Part shown: piece by piece, positions 47,262 to 56,229 of the stretch
Position numbering within the stretch: the first letter of the stretch is position 1
Layout of the letters: every line of letters begins with the position of its first letter
DNA from: Pseudomonas sp. 7SR1
GTDB taxonomy: Bacteria; Pseudomonadota; Gammaproteobacteria; Pseudomonadales; Pseudomonadaceae
Direction of reading: 5' to 3'
DNA length: 64,000 bases
Assembly (NCBI RefSeq): GCF_900156465.1
Contig: NZ_LT707064.1
Span: 5,471,001 to 5,535,000 of the forward strand
Program-made: the position numbers and the translations under genes
Notes under the pieces: model-generated
Seen by the model: the letters and a program-made list of their open reading frames with translations, nothing else
The model's database searches: none
Told to the model about the DNA's origin: nothing

Positions 47262-48782
47262 TCAGACGTGCTCGCGGCTTTCAAGCCGCACCGGGGCATG
47301 CTCTGCCGTCGAATGAGCAGGCTCCGCCACCACGGGGATCTCATTGCCGTCGCAGTCATGCAGCTTGCCATCGCTGAAATAATCGCCTTCACGCAACGCC
47401 GCGAGATCCTGGTAGCGCAACACCCGCTCGGTCCCGGCGGCGAAGACCGACTGCTGGTCGGAATTGCCCGTGGTGAAGTGGTTGAAGGCCAGGTTCAAGA
47501 CGATCGCCATGATCGCCGAAGAGCTGATGCCCGAATGGAAAATGGTCGCGAACCAGCTGGGGAAATGATCGTAGAAGTTCGGTGCGGCGATGGGAATCAT
47601 GCCGAAGCCGATGGAGGTGGCGACGATGATCAGGTTGACGTTGTTGCGGTAATCGACTTTCGACAGGGTGCGAATGCCGCTGGCGGCAACGGTACCGAAC
47701 AAGACGATGCCAGCACCGCCCAGTACCGAGGTCGGAACCGCCGCGATCACCCGCCCCATGAACGGCAGCAGGCCGAGCACCACCAGGAATACCCCGCCGG
47801 TGGCCACGACGAAGCGGCTCTTGATCCCGGTCACCGCCACCAGCCCGACGTTCTGGGCAAAGGCGCTCTGGGTAAAGGACCCGAAGATCGGGGCGATCAT
47901 GCTCGACAGCATGTCGGCCCGCAGGCCATTGCCCAGGCGCCGGGAGTCTACCTTGGTGTCGATGATCTCCCCCACCGCCAGGATGTCGGCAGAGGTCTCC
48001 ACCAGGGTCACCATGATCACGATGCACATGGACAGGATCGCCGCGATGTGGAACGTGGGCATGCCAAAATGAAACGGTGCGGGGAAGCCGAACATCGGCC
48101 CTTCGCTGACGGAAGAAAAATCCGCCATGCCCAGGAACACCGCGATCACGGTGCCGACCACCATGGCCAGCAGGATCGACAGCCGGGAAATGGTCGCGCT
48201 GCCCATCTTGCTGAGTAACAGCACCAGCACCAGCGTGACGGCAGCCAGCCCGATGTTCGCCATGCTGCCAAAATCGGCGGCATGGCTGTTGCCCCCCATG
48301 GCCCAACGTGCCGCCACCGGCATCAGCGTCAGGCCGATGGTGGTGATCACGATGCCTGTAACCAACGGTGGAAAGAACCGGGTGATGCGTGAAAACACCG
48401 GGGTGATCAGCAAACCGATCAAGGATGCGGCGATGACCGCCCCCAGGATGGCCTGGAAACCACCCTCCCCGCCGGTCCCGACAATCGCCACCATGGTCGC
48501 GACGCCGGAGAAGGATACGCCTTGCACCAAGGGTAACTGGCACCCGAAGAACGGCAGGCCCAGGGTCTGCAGCAAGGTAGCCAGCCCCCCTGCGAACAGC
48601 GACGCCGCAATCAACAGGCCGATGTCCGCCGACGACAGGCCGGCTGCCTGGCCAATGATCAAAGGCACCGCGACGATACCGCCGTACATGGTCAACACAT
48701 GTTGCAGGCCGTAAGCCATATTCGCGCCGACACCAAGGTTTTCGTCCTCGGGCCGTGGGAGTGAAACATGGGGCGTTTTCAT
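47262..48782 (-). CDS. NCS2 family nucleobase (xanthine/uric acid) permease
   Basis: 506 residues with 14 membrane segments in the UraA/XanQ fold. TM8 carries LVETSADILAVGEI and TM10 the family motif QNVGLVAVTGIKSR (QNxGxxxxT). The last 60 residues form a hydrophilic tail. NCS2 members of the xanthine-uric acid branch import purines with H+. No purine-degradation genes are adjacent; a GTTGTATACAAC palindrome sits 68 bp upstream. Confidence 0.9.
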   Translation of the reverse strand: MKTPHVSLPRPEDENLGVGANMAYGLQHVLTMYGGIVAVPLIIGQAAGLSSADIGLLIAASLFAGGLATLLQTLGLPFFGCQLPLVQGVSFSGVATMVAIVGTGGEGGFQAILGAVIAASLIGLLITPVFSRITRFFPPLVTGIVITTIGLTLMPVAARWAMGGNSHAADFGSMANIGLAAVTLVLVLLLSKMGSATISRLSILLAMVVGTVIAVFLGMADFSSVSEGPMFGFPAPFHFGMPTFHIAAILSMCIVIMVTLVETSADILAVGEIIDTKVDSRRLGNGLRADMLSSMIAPIFGSFTQSAFAQNVGLVAVTGIKSRFVVATGGVFLVVLGLLPFMGRVIAAVPTSVLGGAGIVLFGTVAASGIRTLSKVDYRNNVNLIIVATSIGFGMIPIAAPNFYDHFPSWFATIFHSGISSSAIMAIVLNLAFNHFTTGNSDQQSVFAAGTERVLRYQDLAALREGDYFSDGKLHDCDGNEIPVVAEPAHSTAEHAPVRLESREHV

Positions 48783-48849
48783 GGTTCGGGGGTTCCCTGT
48801 TTTTTGTTATGGGCACACTGTATTCAAAAATCAGGACAAATGTCCAGAT

Positions 48850-48863
48850 AGTTGTATACAACT
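48850..48863. promoter_or_regulatory. Candidate GntR-type operator upstream of the NCS2 permease
   Basis: AGTTGTATACAACT is a perfect 14-bp palindrome, 68 bp ahead of the permease ATG. TTGTATACAA-type sites are typical of GntR (FadR/HutC) regulators. No regulator gene of that family is adjacent. Confidence 0.55.
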
Positions 48864-48919
48864 TTCAGCCCACATCATGACCAAAGGGTCATCACCTCAT
48901 CCGTGACCCCATTGCCTCC

Positions 48920-49090
48920 AGGCTCTGCCTGAAAAGCCTCGATACTCGTTCAGGCGGCGGTGAAAACCGGCTCGTGCGCGAGTCGATCGCAATGCTCATT
49001 TACTCCAGTAAAAACGAGCGCGACCCCGGCCGTTCCTCGCCGGTTTTCGCCTTGCATGACCTTTGCCTCAAGTCTTTTCAAACAGAGCCT
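48920..49090. repeat. 171-bp symmetric palindromic element (MITE-like)
   Basis: The ends AGGCTCTGCCTGAAAAG (48920-48936) and CTTTTCAAACAGAGCCT (49074-49090) are inverted with two mismatches. Inside, GAAAACCGGC (48962-48971) pairs with GCCGGTTTTC (49039-49048), and TTTACT-CC-AGTAAA (48999-49012) lies at the exact centre. The whole element is an imperfect dyad. It ends in the stop codon of the acetyltransferase gene. No obvious target duplication was seen. Confidence 0.7.
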
Positions 49091-49907
49091 AGAGCAGCCC
49101 CTTCACCGCGGGCCGCAGCACTTCTCGCGGCGGAACGCGCAGGCTGAATTCCTCCTCCAGCAGCTCGATCAGTTCATCGGCGTGCGCGATGATCCGTCGC
49201 TCGCTCTCTTGTCCCAGCCGGTGCACGGCATAGCTGTTGCCGTTGAGGGTCTTGCGCAAGCCGTCTCCCGTGCGGGCCACCATCAGCCGGCCCATGAACG
49301 GAGACTCAGGGTGGCTGCAGACGTACCAGTTGCCCACGGCGTAGTCGATGTCCTCCTGGCGTTGCAGGTCGAACAGGTACATCGGTCGCCATTCGCCCGC
49401 GACGTTGGCTTGCAGCAGGTAGCCGTCCTCATGCACCTCGATGCGGTACGGTTCGTGGGGCGTGGCCTGCACGTCCCGGCTATCGAGCAACAGCGGGGCG
49501 GTGGGCACCATGCCGCCGAACCCCACATCAGTGATATAGCGCACGCCATCGATGACCACCAGGGTAATGCGGTGGGTACGCGCTGGCCACGCTCCTTGTG
49601 AGGCGTTCATCAGAACCCTGCCGGTGATGCCACGAACGTCGAAGCCCAGCTCCAGCAGGAGCGCCATGAACAAGTGATTGAGCTCATAGCAGTAGCCACC
49701 GCGACCTTGCTCGAAGACTTTTCGCTCGATCGATTCAAGGTCGATATGCACCGGTTGACGCAGCAGGGTGGAAAGCGTTTCGAAAGGGAACTCGGCGGTG
49801 TGGCGCCATTGCAGCTGACGCAATGTCTCGAGGGTCGGTGCGGGTGGGGCGTCGAAGCCCAGGCGATGCAGATAACGGCCCGTATCGCTCAGTCGTGCGG
49901 TGTCCAT
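49089..49907 (-). CDS. Arylamine N-acetyltransferase
   Basis: 272 residues, typical length. The Cys-His-Asp triad lies in RGGYCYELNHLF, ARTHRITLVV and YITDVGFGG. The N-terminus has the helical domain (LRQLQWRHTAEFPFETL). NATs acetylate arylamines and hydrazines with acetyl-CoA in the cytosol. Its stop codon is formed at the right end of the 171-bp palindromic element, so the end may have been altered by that insertion. Confidence 0.93.
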   Translation of the reverse strand: MDTARLSDTGRYLHRLGFDAPPAPTLETLRQLQWRHTAEFPFETLSTLLRQPVHIDLESIERKVFEQGRGGYCYELNHLFMALLLELGFDVRGITGRVLMNASQGAWPARTHRITLVVIDGVRYITDVGFGGMVPTAPLLLDSRDVQATPHEPYRIEVHEDGYLLQANVAGEWRPMYLFDLQRQEDIDYAVGNWYVCSHPESPFMGRLMVARTGDGLRKTLNGNSYAVHRLGQESERRIIAHADELIELLEEEFSLRVPPREVLRPAVKGLL

Positions 49908-50022
49908 GAGGGTGTCCTTATCCGGTCCGGCGCAGGGCTTGCAGCAAGCTCACTGCAGTTGGCAGCAGGTATAAGGCATTACTTGTGCACCGACAACACC
50001 CCGGCCCGCCGGGTTTCGCCCT

Positions 50023-50817
50023 TCAGCGTCGTTTTCGTGAGGCGAGCCGGATCCAGGTGGGGGCATGATCGCTGGGATGAGGCTGGTTCCTGACCCAGGC
50101 GTCTACCCCTGCCTCGCTCAGATAAGGACTGGCCGCCGGGTTGAGCAACAGGTGGTCGATACGCAGCCCGGAGTTCTTCTGCCAGTGCTGACGGAAATAG
50201 TCCCAGAAGGTGTAGATCCTCTCCTGCGGATACAGATGGCGCAACGCATCCGTCCAGCCCTGGTCCAGCAGCCGCTGGTAGCACTCCCGACTTTCAGGCT
50301 GCAGCAACGCATCCTTGAGCCAGGAGCGTGGGTTGTAGATGTCCATGTCGGTGGGCACTACGTTGTAGTCCCCCGCCAGCACCACCGGGTGATCGCTGGC
50401 CTGCAGGTCCTTGGCGTAGTCGATCAGCCGGTTGAACCACTCCAGCTTGTAATCGAACTTGGGGCCTGGCTGTGGATTGCCGTTGGGCAGGTACAGGCAC
50501 CCCACCAGGACACCATGCACGGCCGCCTCCAGGTAGCGGCTGTGACTGTCGGCATCACCGCCGGGCAAGCCCCGGCGGCTCTCCAGGGGTTGCGCATCGC
50601 GGGCCAGGATCGCGACACCGTTCCACGACGCCTGGCCATGCCAGATCGATCCATACCCCACCGACTCCAGTTCCGCCGCCGGGAAATCCTTGTCGGCCGC
50701 CTTGAGCTCCTGCAGACAGACGATATCGGGGCTCTCCCGCTCCAGCCATTGCAGCAGGTTGGGCAACCGGGCCCGGATGCCATTGATGTTGAAGGTCGCG
50801 ATCCGCAGGTTTTTCAT
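50023..50817 (-). CDS. xthA: Exodeoxyribonuclease III (xth type)
   Basis: 264 residues from MKNLRIATFN; the longer frame runs far upstream without relevant homology. Family motifs: NINGIRARLPNLL, CLQELKAAD (metal-binding E), LAGDYNVVPTD and the C-terminal SDHAPTWIRL with catalytic D-H. Exonuclease III nicks abasic sites and removes 3' blocking groups during base excision repair. It stands alone, 68 bp after the GGDEF-EAL gene on the same strand. Confidence 0.92.
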   Translation of the reverse strand: MKNLRIATFNINGIRARLPNLLQWLERESPDIVCLQELKAADKDFPAAELESVGYGSIWHGQASWNGVAILARDAQPLESRRGLPGGDADSHSRYLEAAVHGVLVGCLYLPNGNPQPGPKFDYKLEWFNRLIDYAKDLQASDHPVVLAGDYNVVPTDMDIYNPRSWLKDALLQPESRECYQRLLDQGWTDALRHLYPQERIYTFWDYFRQHWQKNSGLRIDHLLLNPAASPYLSEAGVDAWVRNQPHPSDHAPTWIRLASRKRR

Positions 50818-50885
50818 GGGCCAGAACTCGAATGCCAGGACACTCCTGTGTGACCGACAACAAACCGCAGTGGTTGCAACGATGT

Positions 50886-53462
50886 TCAGGATCCGGTTCT
50901 CGACGAGGGCCGAGCACTTTGCAGCAGGTGCGTGAAAGCCGCCTTGTCGATGGGTCGACTGAGGAAATAGCCCTGGACCTCGTGGCATTGGTCCGTTCCC
51001 AGCGAACCGAGCTGATCCAGGGTTTCCACCCCTTCGGCCGTGACGGTCAGGCCCATGGCCTTGCCCAGGTTGATGATCGCCTGCACCACCGCGCGGTCGT
51101 TGCTGCTGTTGCTCATGGACGCGATGAAACGCTTGTCGATCTTGATGCCATCGAACGGATAGGTGCGCAGGTAGCCGAGTGAAGAATAGCCGGTACCGAA
51201 ATCGTCCATGTTCAGGCGCACGCCCAGCTCCTTGAGGGCATTCATGACCTGGAGGGCACCGTCCACATCGTTGAGCATCACGTTCTCGGTGATTTCCAGT
51301 TCCAGGCGGCTGGCCGGGAAATGGGTTTCGATCAGCACCTGGCGCACATCCTCCACCACATCGCTGCGTTCGAACTGCGCGGGAGAGAGATTGACCGAGA
51401 CCATCAGGTCCCCCGGCCAGGTCAGCGCGGTTTCGCAAGCCTCGCGCAGCACCCAGCGCGAAAGCGGAACGATGAGATCGGTCTGTTCGGCCATTGGAAT
51501 GAAGGCATCCGGCCCCAGCAAGCCCTGGCTTGGATGCTGCCAGCGCACCAGGGCCTCGACGGCGACGATCTCGCGACCGTCGACCTTGTAGCGAGGCTGG
51601 AAATGCAGGACGAACTCGTTTCTCTTCAAGGCCTGGCGCAGGTCGTTTTCCAGCTGGCGTCGATGCTGGATCTGGTCATTCATGTGCGGGGCAAAGTAGC
51701 ACCAGGTCTTCTTGCCTTCGGACTTGGCCTGGTACAAGGCGATATCGGCACAACGGATCAACTCACCGGGCACGTAGCCCTGGCGACGGCTCACCGCAAT
51801 GCCGATGCTGGCGCCGATGTGCAGGGCATGAGTCTCATAGTGGATCGGTTGCTGCAGGCTGTCGATCAGCCGAGCGCAGAACCGATCGATCTCGGTGGTG
51901 TTCTCCATGCCGCTGAGAACCACGACGAACTCATCGCCCCCCAACCGCGCCACCAGGTCCTGCTCACGGGTACTGTCGCGCAACCGCTGGGCCACCTCCA
52001 GCAGCACCGCGTCGCCGGCCGGATGGCCGAGGGAATCGTTGATCGGCTTGAAGTTGTCCAGATCCACCATCAGCAGGGTCAAGGGTGCGGAATGCTCCTT
52101 GGCCAGCAGGGCGTCGTCCAGGTGCCGCGCCAGCTTGTTGCGGTTCGGCAGGCCAGTCAGCGCATCGTGCAATGACAAGTGCTGGACCTGGGCGTGGGCG
52201 GCCACCTCGTCGGTGATGTCGCTGGCGGTGCCGCGATACCCCACCACCTCGCCCTTGTCCTGGATCGGCCGCGCCGAAACCCGACAAAAGCGCAATTGCC
52301 CGGAGTGATCGCGGTAGGAGCAACGCAGGTTGCTGGCATTGTGTTCCTCCGTCAGGTTGCCCAGCCACAAGGCAATCGGTGTCGTGTCGCAGAACAACAA
52401 CTGTTCGATGTCCTGCCCCAGCCATTGCCGGTCGGAAAACCCGGTAACGGTACTGAAGCGTCCCGACAGGTAGGTGATGCGACGCTGGCCGTCGATTTCC
52501 CAGATCCAGTCGGAAGCCGCCTCGGCCACGGCCCGGAACCGCTCTTCGCTGGCTTCAAGGGCCTGGGCCGATCTCTCCAGGCGATCATGGCTGGCGTCCA
52601 CATGCCGTGCGGTACGCATGGCGTAGCGGAAAAACCAGGCGGTGAGCAACGCCAGGATCAACAGTGCCGCGCCCAGCGGGGGTACCAGCGACCAGAGCAA
52701 CTGCCGGCCCGGTCGTTCGAGCCGAGACACCAGGCTGTAGCCGGTACTGTCCAGCGGTACCGCCGGCTGGCCTGGCTCCAGCGTCGTATCCTGCTTGAGA
52801 TTCAAATCGATCAAGCCGTAGCTCTGGCCCAGCTTGCGCAGCTTGACGGGTGTCAGCTGATCGACAAACAGCAGGATCGACGTGCCCTTGGGATCGATCC
52901 GGGGGCGCTCGTCATTGGGCAGGATCACCGCAGCGGTGACGATGGCCGGCCAGCCCTCGAACAAGGTATAGCGGATCCGGGGCGTCGACAGATCGGACTG
53001 GTCCTGAAGTTGGTTCATCAGTTCCTGCAACGGCATGTCCATGAAGGCTGACACGTCGGCCTGGACAGGCTGTCCCCGTATCAAGGCGTACTTGGTGCGC
53101 TCACGGTCGATGACGAACACGCCTTCGTATTCGTCGTTGGTGAACAGCGTCTTGCCCATGTTCTGTTCGGCGTAGGCCCAGTTCACATCGACCTCGCCAT
53201 TGAGATGTTCGTATCCCGTGGTCCAGAAGGCGTAGCTGGTGATGTAGTTTTTCGAGGCGGTGATGCGATTTTCCACCGCGCGCTCGGTGTAGAAATGTGT
53301 CTTGCGCACATCCTCGGCATCCAGGTCGCTGGCGATGTCGAGCAGCGCCGCGACGGTCAACAGCACGCCGACGACGAACAGCCCCGCAACGGCGGCCACC
53401 AGGCGACGGGTAATGGGGGTATGGCGCATGACGTTTGAAGGCGTATCGGCAGAAGTGTCCAT
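50886..53462 (-). CDS. CHASE4-PAS-GGDEF-EAL c-di-GMP signalling protein
   Basis: 858 residues. TM1 is about 20-44, a periplasmic CHASE4 domain 50-240, TM2 about 260-285, a PAS domain 305-425 (WIWEIDGQRRITYLSG), GGDEF about 435-600 (GGDEF intact) and EAL about 610-850 (EALVRWQHP and DDFGTGYSS intact). Both cyclase and phosphodiesterase active-site motifs are present, so it can be bifunctional or switch by signal. It starts 76 bp after a second GGDEF gene, so the two are probably co-transcribed. Confidence 0.93.
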   Translation of the reverse strand: MDTSADTPSNVMRHTPITRRLVAAVAGLFVVGVLLTVAALLDIASDLDAEDVRKTHFYTERAVENRITASKNYITSYAFWTTGYEHLNGEVDVNWAYAEQNMGKTLFTNDEYEGVFVIDRERTKYALIRGQPVQADVSAFMDMPLQELMNQLQDQSDLSTPRIRYTLFEGWPAIVTAAVILPNDERPRIDPKGTSILLFVDQLTPVKLRKLGQSYGLIDLNLKQDTTLEPGQPAVPLDSTGYSLVSRLERPGRQLLWSLVPPLGAALLILALLTAWFFRYAMRTARHVDASHDRLERSAQALEASEERFRAVAEAASDWIWEIDGQRRITYLSGRFSTVTGFSDRQWLGQDIEQLLFCDTTPIALWLGNLTEEHNASNLRCSYRDHSGQLRFCRVSARPIQDKGEVVGYRGTASDITDEVAAHAQVQHLSLHDALTGLPNRNKLARHLDDALLAKEHSAPLTLLMVDLDNFKPINDSLGHPAGDAVLLEVAQRLRDSTREQDLVARLGGDEFVVVLSGMENTTEIDRFCARLIDSLQQPIHYETHALHIGASIGIAVSRRQGYVPGELIRCADIALYQAKSEGKKTWCYFAPHMNDQIQHRRQLENDLRQALKRNEFVLHFQPRYKVDGREIVAVEALVRWQHPSQGLLGPDAFIPMAEQTDLIVPLSRWVLREACETALTWPGDLMVSVNLSPAQFERSDVVEDVRQVLIETHFPASRLELEITENVMLNDVDGALQVMNALKELGVRLNMDDFGTGYSSLGYLRTYPFDGIKIDKRFIASMSNSSNDRAVVQAIINLGKAMGLTVTAEGVETLDQLGSLGTDQCHEVQGYFLSRPIDKAAFTHLLQSARPSSRTGS

Positions 53463-53538
53463 TCACCTGCTCCTGTACATCGACCCTGACTTCGATGTGC
53501 AGTTGACCGTCTTCAGCGGTCGATGACTCCAACGAACC

Positions 53539-55110
53539 TCAACGGTCGGATCGCTCCAGCACACCGCGCCCATCTTCCGTCGACCACACCGCCACGCGAT
53601 TGCGGCCGCTGTGCTTGGCCTGGTAAAGCGCGGCATCGGCCCTCTGGATGAAGACTTCGGTACTGTCCAGGCTGCTGGGCACGAAGGCATAGCAGCCCAG
53701 GCTCACCGTCAGGTAGCCGGTCGGGGAGCCGGAATGGGTGATGTGTTTCTCGATCAGGCTGCTGCGGATCTGCTCGGCCAGCGTCACGGCGCCCTGCAGG
53801 TTGGTGTCGGGCAGCAACACGGCGAACTCCTCCCCTCCGTAACGCACCGCCAGGTCGGCCTTGCGATGGCAGCAGCTCTTGAGGACCTTCGCCACTTCGG
53901 CCAGGCAATGGTCCCCGGCCACGTGCCCGTAGGTATCGTTGTAGCGCTTGAAGAAGTCGATATCGAGCAGGATCAGGCTCAACGAACTGCGCTGGCGTGC
54001 GCCCCGGCCAAATTCGATGTCCAGGGCCCGCTCGAACAATCGCCGGTTCGCCAGCCCGGTCAGGCTGTCGTGGGTGGCGATCAATCGCAAGGTTTCCTGG
54101 GCCTTGCGCAGGTCGGCCTCGATCCGCTCGTTGTTACGCACCTGGCGTACGAATACCCAGCCGAACAGGCAGATACCGGTAACCACCAGGGCCACGATGA
54201 GGCTGGATTGAAAGGCCTTGGCATACCAGCCCGCCAGGATCGACTGCTTGGACATCGCGACCGTGACCATCAGCGGATAAGCCTGCAGGTGTTGGTGGTC
54301 ATAGAGCCGGACGACGCCGTCGGTGGTGGAGCGGATCATCGCGCTGTGAGGCTGCGTACCAGCCAGGTCATGCCGGAACAGACGCTCCTGGGCCAGGGAG
54401 CGCCCGATCATCGTCTCGTCGAAAGGCCGGCGGGCCAGCAGGGTTCCATCGGACAAGGTCAGGACCATCTCGCTCTTGTCGTCGAGACTGAAACTTTTGA
54501 AGAACCTGTCGAAGTACGACATCTTGATGCCGGCCATGAGCACGCCCTGGAAGTTGCCGTCCTCATCATTCAGGCGCCGCGAAATGGGGATGATCCAGTC
54601 GCCGTTTTGCCGGCTGCGGATCGCCGGTCCGATATGGGCGATCAAGGAGGCGTTCTGCTGATGGAAGACGAAGTACTCCCGGTCCGCCACGCCGCTGCCT
54701 TTCTTCAGATTGTCGAAGGAGGTGACGACCCACTGCCCGTCCTTGTCGAACAGGAAAAGGCCATGCAACTGCTCCAGCGATTGCACACGCCGGGCGAGTA
54801 TTTTCTGCAGGCGCGGTTGCAGCGAAGGTCCGAAACCATCGACCTGGATCCAGTCCGTCAGGCTGTCCAGCACCAGGTCGGCCTGACGGAACGTGTCCTG
54901 GGCCTGCTGGGCCATGGCCCAGGTCAGGTTGGCCGAAGCGATTCTCGCCGACTCCAGGTCGTGCCGGCGAGACTGCTCCAGTTGCAGGTACAGCAAACCG
55001 CACAGGCACAGGCAGACCGCTGCAATAAAGGCCACCGCCGCCTTGAGCAGCGGCAGGCGCTTCAGTGCACCGCCAGGGGTGTGGAGCGGATCATGGATGG
55101 GGATAGGCAA
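53539..55110 (-). CDS. Membrane-bound diguanylate cyclase with dCache-type sensor
   Basis: 523 residues if started at a TTG with AGGA six bases upstream; TTG at 55131 is the other choice and no good ATG exists. TM1 is about 14-36, an extracytoplasmic dCache/PDC-like sensor (SLTDWIQVDGFGP, DREYFVFHQQ) reaches about 280, TM2 follows and the GGDEF domain (about 350-515) has GGEEF, the active variant. It makes c-di-GMP in response to a periplasmic ligand. The CHASE4-GGDEF-EAL gene lies just downstream. Confidence 0.88.
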   Translation of the reverse strand: MPIPIHDPLHTPGGALKRLPLLKAAVAFIAAVCLCLCGLLYLQLEQSRRHDLESARIASANLTWAMAQQAQDTFRQADLVLDSLTDWIQVDGFGPSLQPRLQKILARRVQSLEQLHGLFLFDKDGQWVVTSFDNLKKGSGVADREYFVFHQQNASLIAHIGPAIRSRQNGDWIIPISRRLNDEDGNFQGVLMAGIKMSYFDRFFKSFSLDDKSEMVLTLSDGTLLARRPFDETMIGRSLAQERLFRHDLAGTQPHSAMIRSTTDGVVRLYDHQHLQAYPLMVTVAMSKQSILAGWYAKAFQSSLIVALVVTGICLFGWVFVRQVRNNERIEADLRKAQETLRLIATHDSLTGLANRRLFERALDIEFGRGARQRSSLSLILLDIDFFKRYNDTYGHVAGDHCLAEVAKVLKSCCHRKADLAVRYGGEEFAVLLPDTNLQGAVTLAEQIRSSLIEKHITHSGSPTGYLTVSLGCYAFVPSSLDSTEVFIQRADAALYQAKHSGRNRVAVWSTEDGRGVLERSDR

Positions 55111-55260
55111 GCGAATTCCTGGGGAGGGCAAAACATGAGCGAATCGCTCAAAGCCCCCAATATCCGTGAGCTTAGCCTACCGCCTGTGGGGCGGCAATTT
55201 GCCTTAGCGATGAAGGCGATAGATGGCGGGGTTGGATCCAAAAAGCAGGCTCGCAGCACC

Positions 55261-55345
55261 GATGCGAGCTTGCTTGCGATAGCATCGGACCTGCCCGAAT
55301 CGCTACCTTCTGACCTGTCGCCTTCGCGGACAAGCCCGCCTCTAC
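55261..55345. repeat. REP-like doublet upstream of the diguanylate cyclase
   Basis: GATGCGAGCTTGCTTGCGAT-type palindrome (55261-55286) and the classic fluorescens REP TTCGCGGACAAGCCCGCCTC (55323-55342) lie close together. A further hairpin (GGCTGAGGC/GCCTCAGGCC) follows at about 55349-55373 and may end the RNase T2 transcript. Confidence 0.65.
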
Positions 55346-55386
55346 AACGGCTGAGGCGGGCCGGCCTCAGGCCGTTTCCGCTGCAA

Positions 55387-56046
55387 TCAGCGTACTGGCG
55401 GCACGCGGATTTCTCCGGCCCGGCATTGCGTCCGTACGCCCTTGCCGCATGCACTGAAGCCCAGGTCCTTGTCCATGCACACTCGCACTTCCGACAATTG
55501 CGGCCCGCTGCAAATCACGGCGATCCCCTTGTCCGGCATACCGGGATTGCTCTGCCGGAACAGTCGGGCAATCTCCTCGGCCTCGAAATAGTAGGACGAG
55601 CTCAGAGGCTGCAACTGTGGCGGAATCTTCACCGCCCCCAGGGCCTTGTCGGAAGCCTCCAGGTAGCCCATCGCGCCGAGGCCGCTGCACGTGCCGTGCT
55701 TGGACCATTCATGCTCCATCAGTTTCGGCGTGGGGAACAAGGTCAGGCCCTTGTCCCGCTCGGCTGCCGTCAATGGCACCCGCGGCGCGCAAGACTGTGG
55801 CCAGCCGCCCTTGGCGTATTGCGGCCAGAGCCCATGGAGCACGAAACCGTAGCCCTTGCCGGAGCATTGCGAATCGCTCGGGTGTGTGAGGCAGAAAGTC
55901 GGCGACCAGGACAGTGCCAGCACGTAATAATCGAATACGCCCGCGACGGATTCCGCCCGAGCATTGCGCGACTCCCGGGCATTGCCCGTGTGGATGCAGC
56001 CCAGTGTAAAGGCGAGCAGCACCGCGATTGCAAAACGTTGTTTCAT
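55387..56046 (-). CDS. Secreted RNase T2 family ribonuclease
   Basis: 219 residues from MKQRFAIAV, with AGGAG about seven bases upstream. Signal peptide residues 1-22. Both active-site signatures are present: CAS1 FVLHGLWPQ and CAS2 EHEWSKHGTC, with catalytic histidines and glutamate. Cysteines in FCLTHPSDSQC and CSG/CMDK form disulphides, so it acts in the periplasm or outside. It cleaves single-stranded RNA without base specificity, like E. coli RNase I. It is isolated and divergent from chrA. Confidence 0.92.
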   Translation of the reverse strand: MKQRFAIAVLLAFTLGCIHTGNARESRNARAESVAGVFDYYVLALSWSPTFCLTHPSDSQCSGKGYGFVLHGLWPQYAKGGWPQSCAPRVPLTAAERDKGLTLFPTPKLMEHEWSKHGTCSGLGAMGYLEASDKALGAVKIPPQLQPLSSSYYFEAEEIARLFRQSNPGMPDKGIAVICSGPQLSEVRVCMDKDLGFSACGKGVRTQCRAGEIRVPPVR

Positions 56047-56229
56047 TGACCCACTCCTTGGGTAGCGATGGAAATAATCATGACGACGACTCGGCCGGCG
56101 ATTGTGCCAGGGTTGTGTTTCAACCCCATGAAAGGACGAGTTTTTTACAGGTAAACCTTGCCCGGGGCTATTCAAATTGCATGGCGCCCCCTAACGTAGA
56201 CCGTCCCCGGCCTCAAGCACCCATCGCCC

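Noticed and set aside
48960..49601. A 213-codon plus-strand ORF across the 171-bp element and the acetyltransferase
   Set aside because: It runs through the palindrome and antisense to a well-supported NAT gene.
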